A DNA stretch of 64,000 nucleotides from Saccharopolyspora elongata (GTDB lineage: Bacteria > Actinomycetota > Actinomycetes > Mycobacteriales > Pseudonocardiaceae). The translations under genes were made by a program, and so were the position numbers. Shown here one piece after another: positions 8,278 to 16,683 of this stretch; the first letter of the stretch is position 1; each line of letters begins with the position of its first letter. Location of the stretch: NCBI RefSeq assembly GCF_004348985.1, contig NZ_SMKW01000042.1, positions 1 through 64,000 of the forward strand, in the 5' to 3' direction. The notes beneath the pieces were generated by a model. The model was given only the letters and a program-made list of their open reading frames with translations, ran no database searches and was not told where the DNA came from.

Positions 8278-8403
8278 ACGAGTTTCCGGCACAGCTAGGG
8301 CACCTTTCACTTCCCGACGGGACACCGGACCGCAAAACCCCTGCCCGCACGGCAGATTCCGCATTACGATCACGCGCCGACGCGTCGATCAGGAGGTTTC
8401 GCC

Positions 8404-9249
8404 GTGCTGGAGAACGCCGCGGGGGAAAGACCGCGAACGAAGCAAGCCGCACGCCCGAACGGCGCACCGGCCGGGCGCCGAAGCCGATCGCGGCCGGGCA
8501 GGCGGTCGTTGACCGCCATCGCCGGAGCCGCGCTGCTGGTCGTCGGGCTACCGGGGACCGCCTACGCAGAACCGCCCGCGGCGCTGCCCGCGAGCTTCGA
8601 CGAGGTCGACGGCAAGTGGCAGCCGGCCTTCGACTACGACGGCGACGGCTGCTACCCCACCCCGGCGATCGGCCCCGACGGTTTGATCGCCGAGGGCCTG
8701 AAGCCCTCCGGCGCGCTCGACGGGAACTGCCACGACCAGTCCGACCTCGACAACACCAACTCGTACTCCCGCGCCAAGTGCGTCGACAACGGCTGGTGCG
8801 CGTACCTCTACGACCTGTACTTCGAGAAGGACCAGGCCCTCGGCGGCGTGGACGACATCTTCGGCCACCGGCACGACATAGAGCACGTCGTGGTGTGGGT
8901 GCGCGACGACGAGGCGAAGTACGTGTCGACGTCGGCGCACGGCAACTATTCCACGCGGCCCGCTTCCGAGGTCTCCTGGGAGGGGAACCACCCCAAGATC
9001 GTCTACCACAAGGACGGCGCCAGCACGCACTGCTTCCGCCTGGCGGGCCGCGACGAGCAGCCGGAGAACCACTACGGGACCTGGCAGTACCCGGACCTGG
9101 TCAGCTGGAACAACTTCCCGCCCGGCATCCGGGACAAGCTGACCGGAGCCGACTTCGGCTCGGCCAGCCTGGCGATCAAGGACGGCGCCTTCGAGCAGAA
9201 CCTGGAGAAGGCCAAGCCGGGCGAAGTCGAGTTCAACGCCTACGAGTGA
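8404..9249 (+). CDS. Secreted NPP1/NLP-family necrosis-inducing protein
   Basis: A 281-residue precursor: an Arg-rich n-region, hydrophobic core near residues 37-53 and a probable cleavage after AYA (~57). The mature part matches the necrosis- and ethylene-inducing-like protein (NPP1) fold: DGDGCYPTPAI, an NCHDQSDLDNTNSYSRAKC block with conserved cysteines, and the central heptapeptide at residues 154-160, here GHRHDIE rather than the usual GHRHDWE. In plant-pathogen NLPs the conserved His, Asp and Glu of this motif bind a divalent ion needed for membrane damage; they are all kept. AGGAGG at 8391-8396 supports the GTG start. Export into soil or plant environment is likely; the target is unknown. 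Confidence 0.85.
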   Translation: MLENAAGERPRTKQAARPNGAPAGRRSRSRPGRRSLTAIAGAALLVVGLPGTAYAEPPAALPASFDEVDGKWQPAFDYDGDGCYPTPAIGPDGLIAEGLKPSGALDGNCHDQSDLDNTNSYSRAKCVDNGWCAYLYDLYFEKDQALGGVDDIFGHRHDIEHVVVWVRDDEAKYVSTSAHGNYSTRPASEVSWEGNHPKIVYHKDGASTHCFRLAGRDEQPENHYGTWQYPDLVSWNNFPPGIRDKLTGADFGSASLAIKDGAFEQNLEKAKPGEVEFNAYE

Positions 9250-10092
9250 TCACTGCGGCGGCTGGAGGACGGCCTCGGCGAGCGCGTCCGGGGCCTCCTC
9301 CGGAATCCAGTGGCTGATGCCTTCGAGCTGCACGAATCGGTACGGCGCCGCCACGTGGTCGCCGCACCGCAGCGCCCCCGCCCGGCCCAGGGCGCCGTCC
9401 TCGGTGCTCCACACGTAGGTCGTCGGGACGGTCACGGACGCGAGTTCGTCCATGCGACCCATCGCCCGGTACCAGTTCAAGGCGGCCGTCAGCGCGCCCG
9501 GCTCGCTGAGCACCCGGATGTGCTCCTCCACCAGCTCCGCGGGGACGTCGTCGCTGAACACGGCGCGCAGCCGCTTCGCCCCGTCGGCCAGCAGCACATG
9601 CTCGGCCTTGCCCTCCTGCCGGAAGAGCTTGATGTACTCGGAGCGGCGCTGCTGGTCGGCGTCGTTGCGCAACGCCCAGCCGAAGGCGGCCGGGTGCGGC
9701 ACGGACACCGCGGTCAGCGTGCGGACCCGGTCCGGGTGCCAGCCCGCGAGGTGCCAGGCCACCACCGAGCCCCAGTCGTGGCCGACGACGTCCACTTCGG
9801 ACAGACCCAGCGCGTCGATGATGCCCACCGCGTCGGCGACCAGGTGGGCGATCCCGTACTGGTCGGCGCCGTCGGGCCGGGCACCGGGCGAGTAGCCGCG
9901 CTGGTTCGGCGCGATCGTGCGCAACCCGGCCGCGACCAGCCGCGCCGAGACGAGGTCCCAGCTCCGCGCCGTCTCCGGGAAGCCGTGCAGCAACAGCACC
10001 GGGCGTCCCTGCGCGCCGCCCGCGATGGCGACGTCGAAGGTCAGCGGTCCGACGTCGATCCGTTCGTGGTGGCCCGAAACATCCTGCGTCAT
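9250..10092 (-). CDS. Alpha/beta hydrolase, epoxide-hydrolase-like
   Basis: A 280-residue alpha/beta hydrolase. The HGFPETARSWD stretch is the epoxide-hydrolase-type oxyanion motif HGxP. HDWGS near residue 106 places Asp as the nucleophile, as in epoxide hydrolases and haloalkane dehalogenases rather than Ser esterases. ISHWIPEEAP supplies the catalytic His. The start ATGACGCAG at 10092 is preferred because it lies right before the domain with GGAG nine bases upstream; an upstream in-frame start would add a 32-residue low-complexity leader. It is a cytoplasmic detoxification or catabolic enzyme with unknown substrate. Confidence 0.8.
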   Translation of the reverse strand: MTQDVSGHHERIDVGPLTFDVAIAGGAQGRPVLLLHGFPETARSWDLVSARLVAAGLRTIAPNQRGYSPGARPDGADQYGIAHLVADAVGIIDALGLSEVDVVGHDWGSVVAWHLAGWHPDRVRTLTAVSVPHPAAFGWALRNDADQQRRSEYIKLFRQEGKAEHVLLADGAKRLRAVFSDDVPAELVEEHIRVLSEPGALTAALNWYRAMGRMDELASVTVPTTYVWSTEDGALGRAGALRCGDHVAAPYRFVQLEGISHWIPEEAPDALAEAVLQPPQ

Positions 10093-10212
10093 CAGCCGTC
10101 GCTCCGAGTCAGGTTCCGCATCCGAGGGCGCGCCCAACATACCATCCGGTCGGTACGTCCCGCCAGGGACGCCGTCGCGACTGTCCACTAGGGACTCGCC
10201 GCGCCCCGTTCG

Positions 10213-10260
10213 GCTCGTGAGCGTTTTGGATCGCTATAGCCATCCAAAACGCTCACGAGC
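10213..10260. repeat. Intergenic palindrome, family 1, copy 2
   Basis: Perfect 19-base arms (left arm GCTCGTGAGCGTTTTGGAT) around CGCTATAGCC. It lies 121 bases upstream of the epoxide-hydrolase-like start and 5 bases from the stop of the small gene at 10265-10465, so it can end transcription of the latter. It is the cleanest copy of the family and defines its consensus: GTGAGCGTTTTGG arms and a CTATAG centre. Confidence 0.75.
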
Positions 10261-10264
10261 AGCA

Positions 10265-10465
10265 TCACCCCGGGAGCACTCCCCCGCGCAGTTCCCAGCG
10301 GCGGGTGATCGGGTTCCGGACCCACCGGAGTTCGGTCTCCTGCTCCCACGGCTGGAGCGCGTCGAGGTGGCGGGCCCACAGCCGGTTCTGGGTCGCGAGG
10401 TACTGCCTGATCCCGGCGAGCCGGTTCTGCTGCTTGTTACGAAGTGGCGTGCGCATCGTGTTCAT
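10265..10465 (-). CDS. Small conserved hypothetical protein
   Basis: A 66-residue charged protein rich in Arg, Gln and Trp (RNKQQNRLAGIRQYLATQNR, LQPWEQETELRW, ITRRWELRGG). No known domain is recognised. It is divergent from the GlxA-family regulator at 10575, with an inverted repeat between them, and ends just before a terminator-like palindrome; both support a real transcript. Start choice between the ATG at 10465 and one at 10456 is uncertain. Amino-acid composition is more regular than in frame shadows. Confidence 0.5.
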   Translation of the reverse strand: MNTMRTPLRNKQQNRLAGIRQYLATQNRLWARHLDALQPWEQETELRWVRNPITRRWELRGGVLPG

Positions 10466-10515
10466 CCCCGAGAAGAGGTCCGATCGATGGCACTCAGTTT
10501 CCGATGGACCAATTC

Positions 10516-10531
10516 CTGCCAACAGTGGCAG
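10516..10531. promoter_or_regulatory. Candidate operator between small gene and GlxA-family regulator
   Basis: CTGCCA and TGGCAG face each other around ACAG, a perfect 16-base inverted repeat in the divergent spacer, 44 bases upstream of the regulator start. TGCCA/TGGCA half-sites of this kind are reported for AraC-type regulators with a DJ-1 domain. It is likely that the regulator controls both genes, by inference from position. Confidence 0.4.
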
Positions 10532-10574
10532 CGATGCCGTTGTGCCGCAAAATCCTGCCAGCTATCGTTCAGGC

Positions 10575-11537
10575 ATGCTGCGTTCCGTGGCAGCGGTCGT
10601 CCTGGACGGCGCCGCTCCGTTCGAACTCGGCGTGCTGTGCGAGGTTTTCGGCCTCGACCGCACCGCCGACGGGGTTCCACCGATCGAGTTCCGGGTGTGC
10701 GGGCAGCGCCCGGGAGAGCCGCTGAGCACGTCGGTGGGGATGAACATCGTCCCCGAGCACGGGCTGGAGGGACTGGACGGGGCCGATGTCGTCGCGGTCC
10801 CGGCCGGCCAGATCCGGGACATCTACCCGGCGAAAGCGCTTGCGGGCCTGCGAGACGCCGTCGCCCGTGGCGCCACTGTGCTCTCGGTGTGCTCCGGCGC
10901 GTTCATGCTCGGCGCGGCCGGGCTCCTCGACGGCCGACCCTGCACGACGCACTGGTACTACGCGACCGAGTTCCGCCGCAGGTTCCCGACCGCCCGGCTA
11001 GACCCGGACGTGCTCTACGTCGACGACGGGAACGTCGTGACCAGCGCGGGCACCGCCGCCGGGATCGACGCGTGCCTGCACCTGGTGCGCCGCGAGCTCG
11101 GTTCGGCTGCGGCGATGAAGATCGCCCGCCGGATGGTCGTCCCGCCGCAGCGCGACGGCGGGCAGCGCCAGTTCATCGACCTGCCGGTGCCCGAATGCTC
11201 CGGCGACAGCCTGCAACCGCTGCTGAGCTGGCTGCAGGAAAGCCTGGACGACGAGCACACCATCGCCAGCCTCGCGGGACGGGCGCAGATGTCGCAGCGC
11301 ACGTTCGCGCGTCGCTTCGTCGCCGAAACCGGGACGACCCCGAACCAGTGGCTGGCCACCCAGCGGGTGCTGCACGCCCGGCGGCTGCTGGAGGACACGC
11401 AGCTCGGCATCGACCAGATCGCGCGCGAGTGCGGGTTCAGCACGGCCGCGCTGCTGCGCCACCACTTCCGCCGCATCGTCGGCGTCACGCCGCGCGACTA
11501 CCGCCGGACCTTCTCCCGGCCCGCCGAGGTGGGGTGA
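10575..11537 (+). CDS. GlxA family transcriptional regulator (DJ-1/PfpI domain plus AraC HTH)
   Basis: A 320-residue regulator. Residues 1-~185 form a DJ-1/PfpI (class I amidotransferase-like) domain with the nucleophile-elbow Cys in SVCSGAFMLG and a following THWYYA motif; in this family the domain is a sensor, not an enzyme. Residues ~215-315 form the AraC double HTH (SLAGRAQMSQRTFARRF and IARECGFSTAALLRHHFRR). The effector is unknown. No clear Shine-Dalgarno precedes ATG 10575, so the message may be leaderless, which is common in actinomycetes. Confidence 0.85.
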   Translation: MLRSVAAVVLDGAAPFELGVLCEVFGLDRTADGVPPIEFRVCGQRPGEPLSTSVGMNIVPEHGLEGLDGADVVAVPAGQIRDIYPAKALAGLRDAVARGATVLSVCSGAFMLGAAGLLDGRPCTTHWYYATEFRRRFPTARLDPDVLYVDDGNVVTSAGTAAGIDACLHLVRRELGSAAAMKIARRMVVPPQRDGGQRQFIDLPVPECSGDSLQPLLSWLQESLDDEHTIASLAGRAQMSQRTFARRFVAETGTTPNQWLATQRVLHARRLLEDTQLGIDQIARECGFSTAALLRHHFRRIVGVTPRDYRRTFSRPAEVG

Positions 11538-11541
11538 GCGC

Positions 11542-11925
11542 TCAACGGCGGGTGGCGCAGGCGATGCAGGTCGTCACGGCCGGCAGCGCCTCCAGGCGCT
11601 CCGGTGCGATGGGCTTCCCGCATCGCGCGCACACCCCGTAGGTGCCCTTGTCCAGGCGCGCTGCGGCCCGGTCCAGCTCATCGAGCTCGTGGCGGGCATC
11701 CGCGAGCAGCCCCTGCACCTGGGCGCGCTCGTACGCGAGCGTCGCGCCCTCCGGATCGTGCTCGTCGTCGGTGCCGGTCCACGTCGAGACCTCGCCGATG
11801 GACTCCAGGTGGCGTTCCAGGGACTCGACGCGCGCCAGCGCGCCGGCACGCTCCTCGGCCAGCCTTTCCGACGCCGTCCGCGGCCCAGGCGGGGACGGCG
11901 CGTCCTGCGACGCCCGCTTGTTCAT
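11542..11925 (-). CDS. DksA/TraR family zinc-finger protein
   Basis: A 127-residue protein with a predicted coiled-coil hairpin (residues ~20-90, Glu/Arg/Leu-rich) and a C-terminal four-Cys zinc finger (CARCGKPI ... CIACATRR). Family members bind the secondary channel of RNA polymerase and modulate initiation, often with ppGpp; the acidic DDEHDPE stretch near residues 53-59 would be near the coiled-coil tip. It is convergent with the GlxA-like gene, 4 bases between stops, and lies downstream of terC on the same strand. Confidence 0.85.
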   Translation of the reverse strand: MNKRASQDAPSPPGPRTASERLAEERAGALARVESLERHLESIGEVSTWTGTDDEHDPEGATLAYERAQVQGLLADARHELDELDRAAARLDKGTYGVCARCGKPIAPERLEALPAVTTCIACATRR

Positions 11926-11966
11926 AACGAGGTGAACGCCGCCGCCCGGCCGCCTATTCCGCCGGT

Positions 11967-12983
11967 TCAGGCGTTGCGGTCGCCGCTATGCGCCGGTTCC
12001 AGGGCATCGGCGCTCTCCGCCGGGGCTTTCGCCGCGGAGCGGGAGCGGAGCAGGCTCGCCGCGGTCGTCACCGCCAGGGTGAGCACGATGAAGCCCAGCG
12101 AGGCGGCGATGCCGATGTCCGGGACGGCGAAGCGGATCTCGTCGATGTGCGAGCCGTGCAACGCCTCGATGATCAGCTTCAGCCCGATGAAGCCGAGGAC
12201 CACCGCGAGGCCGTAGCTGAGGTAGACCAGGCGGTCCAGCAGCCCGCCGATGACGAAGTAGAGCTGCCGCAGCCCCATCAGCGCGAAGGCGTTCGCGGTG
12301 AAGATGATGAACCCGTCCTTGGTGAGACCGAAGATCGCGGGCATCGAGTCGAGCGCGAAGATGACGTTGGCCAGCCCGAGCGCGGTGACGACCACGATCA
12401 TCGGGGTGAACATCCGCCGCCCGTCGACACGGGTGGTCAGCTTGCCGCCGTCGTAGGAGTCGGACGTCGGCAGCACCCGTTGCAGCGCGCGGGTGATCGC
12501 GTTGTCCGGCTCCTCTGGCTCATCGCCGGCGCCGTCCCTGGCGACCTTGATCGCAGTGTAGATGAGGAACGCGCCGAAGATGTAGAAGACCCAGTTGAAG
12601 GCGCTGAGGGCGGCGACGCCGGCGGCGATGCACACGCCGCGCAGCACCAGCGAGAGCACGATGCCGATGAACAGCACGCGATGCTGGTGCTCCTTCGGCA
12701 CGGCGAACCGCGACATGATGATGACGAACACGAAGAGGTTGTCGACCGAGAGGCTGTACTCGGTCACGTAACCGGCGAAGAACTCCGCGCCGCTGGTGGG
12801 CCCGGCGAAGACCAGCAGGATCGCGCCGAAGACGGCCGCGAGGGCGACGTAGCCGGCGACCCACAGGCTCGCCTCCCGGACCCCGACCGCGTGCGGGCGA
12901 CGGCCGACGAACACCAGGTCGCCCACGATGAGAACGGCCAGCGCCGCCAGGGTCGCGATCCACACCCACATCGGGAAGTTCAT
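11967..12983 (-). CDS. TerC family integral membrane protein
   Basis: A 338-residue membrane protein with about nine helices. It carries the TerC signatures: EYSLSVDNLFVFVIIM with conserved Asp-Asn in helix 3 and ANVIFALDSMPAIFGLTKDGFIIFTANAFALMG (residues around 215-247, quoted here only in part) with the second acidic site. Members are implicated in tellurium resistance and in Mn2+ export or metallation of exported proteins; manganese handling is the most likely role. GGAGGTG about nine bases before ATG 12983 sets the start. The gene is preceded by a long A/T-richer leader with a CAGTATACTG palindrome. Confidence 0.85.
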   Translation of the reverse strand: MNFPMWVWIATLAALAVLIVGDLVFVGRRPHAVGVREASLWVAGYVALAAVFGAILLVFAGPTSGAEFFAGYVTEYSLSVDNLFVFVIIMSRFAVPKEHQHRVLFIGIVLSLVLRGVCIAAGVAALSAFNWVFYIFGAFLIYTAIKVARDGAGDEPEEPDNAITRALQRVLPTSDSYDGGKLTTRVDGRRMFTPMIVVVTALGLANVIFALDSMPAIFGLTKDGFIIFTANAFALMGLRQLYFVIGGLLDRLVYLSYGLAVVLGFIGLKLIIEALHGSHIDEIRFAVPDIGIAASLGFIVLTLAVTTAASLLRSRSAAKAPAESADALEPAHSGDRNA

Positions 12984-13052
12984 CGGCACGTCACCTCCGT
13001 GCGCCAACGCGCGCCGGGACCGGACGTGATTCCAGTCCCGACAATTTGCATT

Positions 13053-13062
13053 CAGTATACTG
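13053..13062. promoter_or_regulatory. CAGTATACTG palindrome in the terC upstream region
   Basis: A perfect 10-base palindrome, 70 bases upstream of the terC start on its template side. It contains TATACT on the minus strand, which resembles a -10 element for terC, so it may be promoter, operator or both. The surrounding 12984-13556 stretch holds no gene: 13040-13250 is clearly A/T-richer than its neighbours, and 13405-13475 contains the TTTCGC/GCGAAA palindromic sequence listed separately. Confidence 0.35.
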
Positions 13063-13449
13063 TATGACCTCGATCGCTGAATCGGATCATCGGGAGAATT
13101 CGACGCAGGCATAGGAAAAACTGCCCGATCGGAGCAGAACTTTTCACCGAACAAGGAATATTCGCACCAATGGAATCATTCGGCCAACTTGGCGCGATTC
13201 CGACATTCAACTGCATAACCGTCTAATTCCCTTATACACAAAGGACAACTGTCCGATCCCGTACCGGGAGATCATCGACATCCGGCCGGGCGACGTCAAC
13301 GTTGGTCCGGACACATCACCCCACCCGCACGCCCAGCGACGCCCCTCCGGATTGGTCCACATCAGACAGTGGAACCGAGGAGGCGTCCCGACGGAGCTCG
13401 GCAGCGGGCAGGGGCGATTTCGCGCGAACCCCCTCCCCTCATGCGAAGT

Positions 13450-13474
13450 GCCGGTTTCGCACGAAACCGTCGGC
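13450..13474. repeat. Palindrome family 2, copy 1
   Basis: GCCGGTTTCG, a two-base centre CA and CGAAACCG(T)CGGC form an inverted repeat. The same core, (G)TTTCGCGCGAAA(C) flanked by GCC/GGC, occurs twice at 35105-35168. A related TTTCGCGCGAA stretch lies just upstream at about 13416. It sits 83 bases before the oxidoreductase gene. Its function is unknown; it may be a terminator for something upstream, a protein-binding site or a dispersed repeat. Confidence 0.5.
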
Positions 13475-13556
13475 ACCCCGGTCGCAGATCTCGGCAGCGT
13501 TCCGCAAGGCCGAACTGCCGGTGGCAAAAGCGGCTCGAGCGGCGTCGAATGGAGGC

Positions 13557-15077
13557 ATGACCTCGTTACCGATCCCACGGCCGCGCGCCGCCGTGATCGG
13601 CCTGCTCGCCACCGCCGCCGCGCTTGGCGCGGGACATCTCGTCGCAGGCCTGGCCGCCGTCCCGTCGCCGTTCGTCGCGGTGGGCGGCGCGCTGGTCGAC
13701 CTGACGCCGGAGCCGGTGAAGGAACTGGCCATCGCGCTGTTCGGCACCGCCGACAAGCTGGCGCTGCAGACCGGGATGGCGCTCGTGATCGCGGCGCTCG
13801 CGGTCGTGGCAGGGCTGCTGTCCCGGCTGCGCTGGTGGCCGGGCGCGGTCGTGATCGGCCTGTTCGGGATGGCCGGGGTGGCCGCGGCGATGTCCCGGCC
13901 GGAGGGCGGCGTGCTCGCTTCCCTGACGTCCGTGGTGGTCGGCGTCGCCGGGTTCTGGTGGCTGCACGGAGTCACCCGGCCCGGTGCCGAGGCCCCGGCC
14001 GAGGTGGACGCGAGCCGGCGGAAGTTCCTGATCACGTCGTCGCTGGTGGTCCTCGGCGCGAGCGCCGCAGGCATCGTCGGCGGCATCCTGCAGCGCGGTG
14101 CGGGCGTGGTCTCCTCGCGGCTCGCGGCCGCCGCGCGCATCCCGAAGGTCCCGGAGCCGCCCGTCCCGCCCGGCGCGGACTTCGTCGCCTCCGGCACCCC
14201 GGCGTTCCTGACGCCGAACCGGGACTTCTACCGGATCGACACGGCGCTGGCGGTGCCGCAGCTCCGCGCCGAGGACTGGCGGCTGCGGCTGCACGGCATG
14301 GTGCGGAGCGAGCTGGAGCTGACCTACGACGACCTGCTGCAGCGTCGGGTGGAGGCCCGCCAGATCACGCTCACCTGCGTGTCCAACGAGGTCGGCGGCC
14401 CGCTGATCTCCACGGCGACGTTCGTCGGCGTGCCGGTGCGCGACCTCCTGCTGGAGGCAGGGGTGCGGCCCGGCGCCCAGCAGTTGTTCACCACCAGCGT
14501 CGACGGCTACACCGCGGGCACGCCGCTGGACGTGCTGCTCGAACCGGACCGGGGCGCGCTGCTGGCCGTCGGCATGAACGGCGAGCCGCTGCCCACCGAG
14601 CACGGCTTCCCGGTCCGCATGGTCGTTCCCGGGCTGTACGGCTACGTGTCGGCGACCAAGTGGCTGGTGGACGCCGAGGTCACCACCTTCGACCGGCAGC
14701 ACTACTGGGAGCGGCGGGGCTGGGCCCGGCAGGCGCCGATCAAGACCGAGTCCCGCATCGACCGCCCTCGGCCGGGGAGAACGGTGCCCGCCGGTCCGGT
14801 GGTGCTGGCCGGAATCGCCTGGGCGCAGCACACCGGCATAGACCGGGTGGAGGTCCGCGCCGACGGCGGCGAGTGGCAGCCCGCCGAGCTCGCCGCCGAC
14901 GTCAGCCGCGACACCTGGCGGATGTGGCGCGCCACCCTGGACCTCCCGCCCGGCGATCACGTCGTGGAATGCCGGGCGACCGACCGGAGCGGCAAGCCGC
15001 AGACACCGGAACGCCGCTCCGTCATCCCGGACGGCGCAACCGGTTGGCACGCCGTGCGATTCACCTGCACCGCATGA
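13557..15077 (+). CDS. Membrane-anchored molybdopterin-dependent oxidoreductase, sulfite-oxidase fold
   Basis: A 506-residue protein. The N-terminal ~150 residues contain four to five hydrophobic segments; a basic SRRKFLITS motif near residue 158 precedes another hydrophobic stretch and resembles a twin-arginine signal (SRRKFL). The rest (~205-500) is the sulfite oxidase/YedY-type domain: ITLTCVSNEVGG contains the Cys that coordinates molybdenum, and a C-terminal Mo-co dimerisation-like domain starts near 415. It probably acts outside the membrane as an oxidase or reductase of unknown substrate. The ATG at 13557 has GGAGG only one base upstream, so a slightly later GTG start is possible. It converges with the MFS gene, three bases apart. 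Confidence 0.8.
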   Translation: MTSLPIPRPRAAVIGLLATAAALGAGHLVAGLAAVPSPFVAVGGALVDLTPEPVKELAIALFGTADKLALQTGMALVIAALAVVAGLLSRLRWWPGAVVIGLFGMAGVAAAMSRPEGGVLASLTSVVVGVAGFWWLHGVTRPGAEAPAEVDASRRKFLITSSLVVLGASAAGIVGGILQRGAGVVSSRLAAAARIPKVPEPPVPPGADFVASGTPAFLTPNRDFYRIDTALAVPQLRAEDWRLRLHGMVRSELELTYDDLLQRRVEARQITLTCVSNEVGGPLISTATFVGVPVRDLLLEAGVRPGAQQLFTTSVDGYTAGTPLDVLLEPDRGALLAVGMNGEPLPTEHGFPVRMVVPGLYGYVSATKWLVDAEVTTFDRQHYWERRGWARQAPIKTESRIDRPRPGRTVPAGPVVLAGIAWAQHTGIDRVEVRADGGEWQPAELAADVSRDTWRMWRATLDLPPGDHVVECRATDRSGKPQTPERRSVIPDGATGWHAVRFTCTA

Positions 15078-15080
15078 CGG

Positions 15081-16634
15081 CTACGACTGGCGCGCCGCGA
15101 CCTCGGCGGCAGGCGCGGGTTCGCGCTCGGGCTCGGCGAGCATGGCGTAGATCGCCACGGACAGCGCCGCGCAGATGGCCGCGCTGGACCACAGCACGAC
15201 CTGCCAGGCCCCGGTGAAGCTCTGCGTGACGAAATCGAAGAACTGGGGCCGGATCCCGGCCGGGAGCATCGACATCGGCCCGCCGAGGTCGCCGGAGTTC
15301 ACGCTGTTGGCCAAGGCCTCCGGCGTGCCCGGGTAGAAGGGCGACCACCCGTCGCCGAGCCGGTTCCCCAGCAGGTCGACCAGGGCCGAACCGGCCGCCG
15401 CGATGACCACGGCCTCGCTGCCGAGCCGGAGGGTGTTGAGGAAACCCGCCGCGGCACCGGTGGATTCGGCCGGCACCACGGTCAGCACCGCCCCGTCGAC
15501 CAGCCCGAAGTTCAACCCGAGGCCGACGCCGAGCAGGATCAGCGGCCCGGCCGGCACGGCGACGCCGACGCCGGGCTGGAGGACGGCGGCCAGCCAGCCG
15601 ACACCGATCGTCAGGCACGCGAGGCTCAGGGCGAACACGGTCCTGGCGGAGAGCCCGATCCTGATCAGCCGGTTCGCCAGGACCGGCGTCACCAGGATGG
15701 GCAGCGTCATCAGCAGCATCGTCGCGCCCGCCGCCTGGCTGCTCGCCCGGTTGGCGACCAGCAGGTAGTTCGGCAGCAGGGGCAACAAGATCACGAACGC
15801 GAACGTGACCACCACGGGGATCAGGCACAGCGCCACGAACCTCGTGCTGCGCAGCAGCGCCAGGTCGAACATCGGATGCCGCTGCCGCCGCTCGACGAGC
15901 ACGAACAGCACCATCAGCAGCACCGATCCGGCGAGCAGCCCCAGCACGCCGGGACTTCCCCAGCCCCACTGCGGGCCTTCGACCACGCCGAGCATCAGCA
16001 GGAACAGGCCGGCGACGAACGTCGAGGTGCCCGCCCAATCCACTTTGGACTCGGACGCGCCGCGGGACTCCCGCAGGAACGGGACGGCGAGCAGCACCAG
16101 CAGCATCAGCAGCGCGTGCGAACCGAAGAACGACCGCCAGCCGAGGTTGTCGGACAGCAGCCCGGCCGCCATCGCTCCCAGGGCGAGCCCGGCGCCGGTG
16201 GTGATGCCGACGGCGGCGAACACCCTGGTGCGGGCCGCTCCCCCGAAAGTCGTCGCCAGGATCGAGCTACCGCTGGTCAGCAACGCGGCAGCGCCGACAC
16301 CGGCGATCCCGCGGGCGACGTCGAGCAGGTAGATGTCGGTCGCCACCGCGCTCACCATCGATGCGGCGGCGAACAGCGCCGCGCCCCAGCTGAAGACGCG
16401 ACGGCGTCCGAGCAGGTCGACCAGCGAGCCACAGGCGAGCATGAAGCTGGCGAAGGTCAGGTTGTAGGCGTGCACCGCCCACTGCAACGCGTCCAGCGAC
16501 GCACGCGTCTCGGCGCCGATGTGCGGCAGCGCCACGCCCGACCCGGTCACCGAGGTCGGCAGGATCAACAGGGTCAGCAGGATCGCGACCAGCGCGATCC
16601 CGGACCTCGCCCGGACACCCACGAGGGCACTCAT
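15081..16634 (-). CDS. MFS drug efflux transporter, DHA2 (14-TM, EmrB/QacA-like)
   Basis: A 517-residue proton-driven exporter with about 14 membrane helices. The DHA2 features are present: QWAVHAYNLTFASFMLACGS in helix 2, motif A in the following loop (GSLVDLLGRRRVF) and the motif C-like GITTGAGLALGAMAAG in helix 5. Substrate is probably a lipophilic drug or a product of the neighbouring SDR. AAGGAAG precedes ATG 16634. It lies 49 bases after the SDR gene on the same strand and probably belongs to its operon, with the MmyB-type regulator upstream. Confidence 0.85.
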   Translation of the reverse strand: MSALVGVRARSGIALVAILLTLLILPTSVTGSGVALPHIGAETRASLDALQWAVHAYNLTFASFMLACGSLVDLLGRRRVFSWGAALFAAASMVSAVATDIYLLDVARGIAGVGAAALLTSGSSILATTFGGAARTRVFAAVGITTGAGLALGAMAAGLLSDNLGWRSFFGSHALLMLLVLLAVPFLRESRGASESKVDWAGTSTFVAGLFLLMLGVVEGPQWGWGSPGVLGLLAGSVLLMVLFVLVERRQRHPMFDLALLRSTRFVALCLIPVVVTFAFVILLPLLPNYLLVANRASSQAAGATMLLMTLPILVTPVLANRLIRIGLSARTVFALSLACLTIGVGWLAAVLQPGVGVAVPAGPLILLGVGLGLNFGLVDGAVLTVVPAESTGAAAGFLNTLRLGSEAVVIAAAGSALVDLLGNRLGDGWSPFYPGTPEALANSVNSGDLGGPMSMLPAGIRPQFFDFVTQSFTGAWQVVLWSSAAICAALSVAIYAMLAEPEREPAPAAEVAARQS

Positions 16635-16683
16635 CTTCCTTGCAGTTCCTTCAGATTCGCGAAGTCTTGGGCTGATCAGAAGC

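Noticed and set aside
13207..13578. A 123-codon minus-strand frame between terC and the oxidoreductase
   Set aside because: No domain, no ribosome site, and it contains the family 2 palindrome; it overlaps the start of the oxidoreductase. It may hold a degraded relic but nothing can be named.
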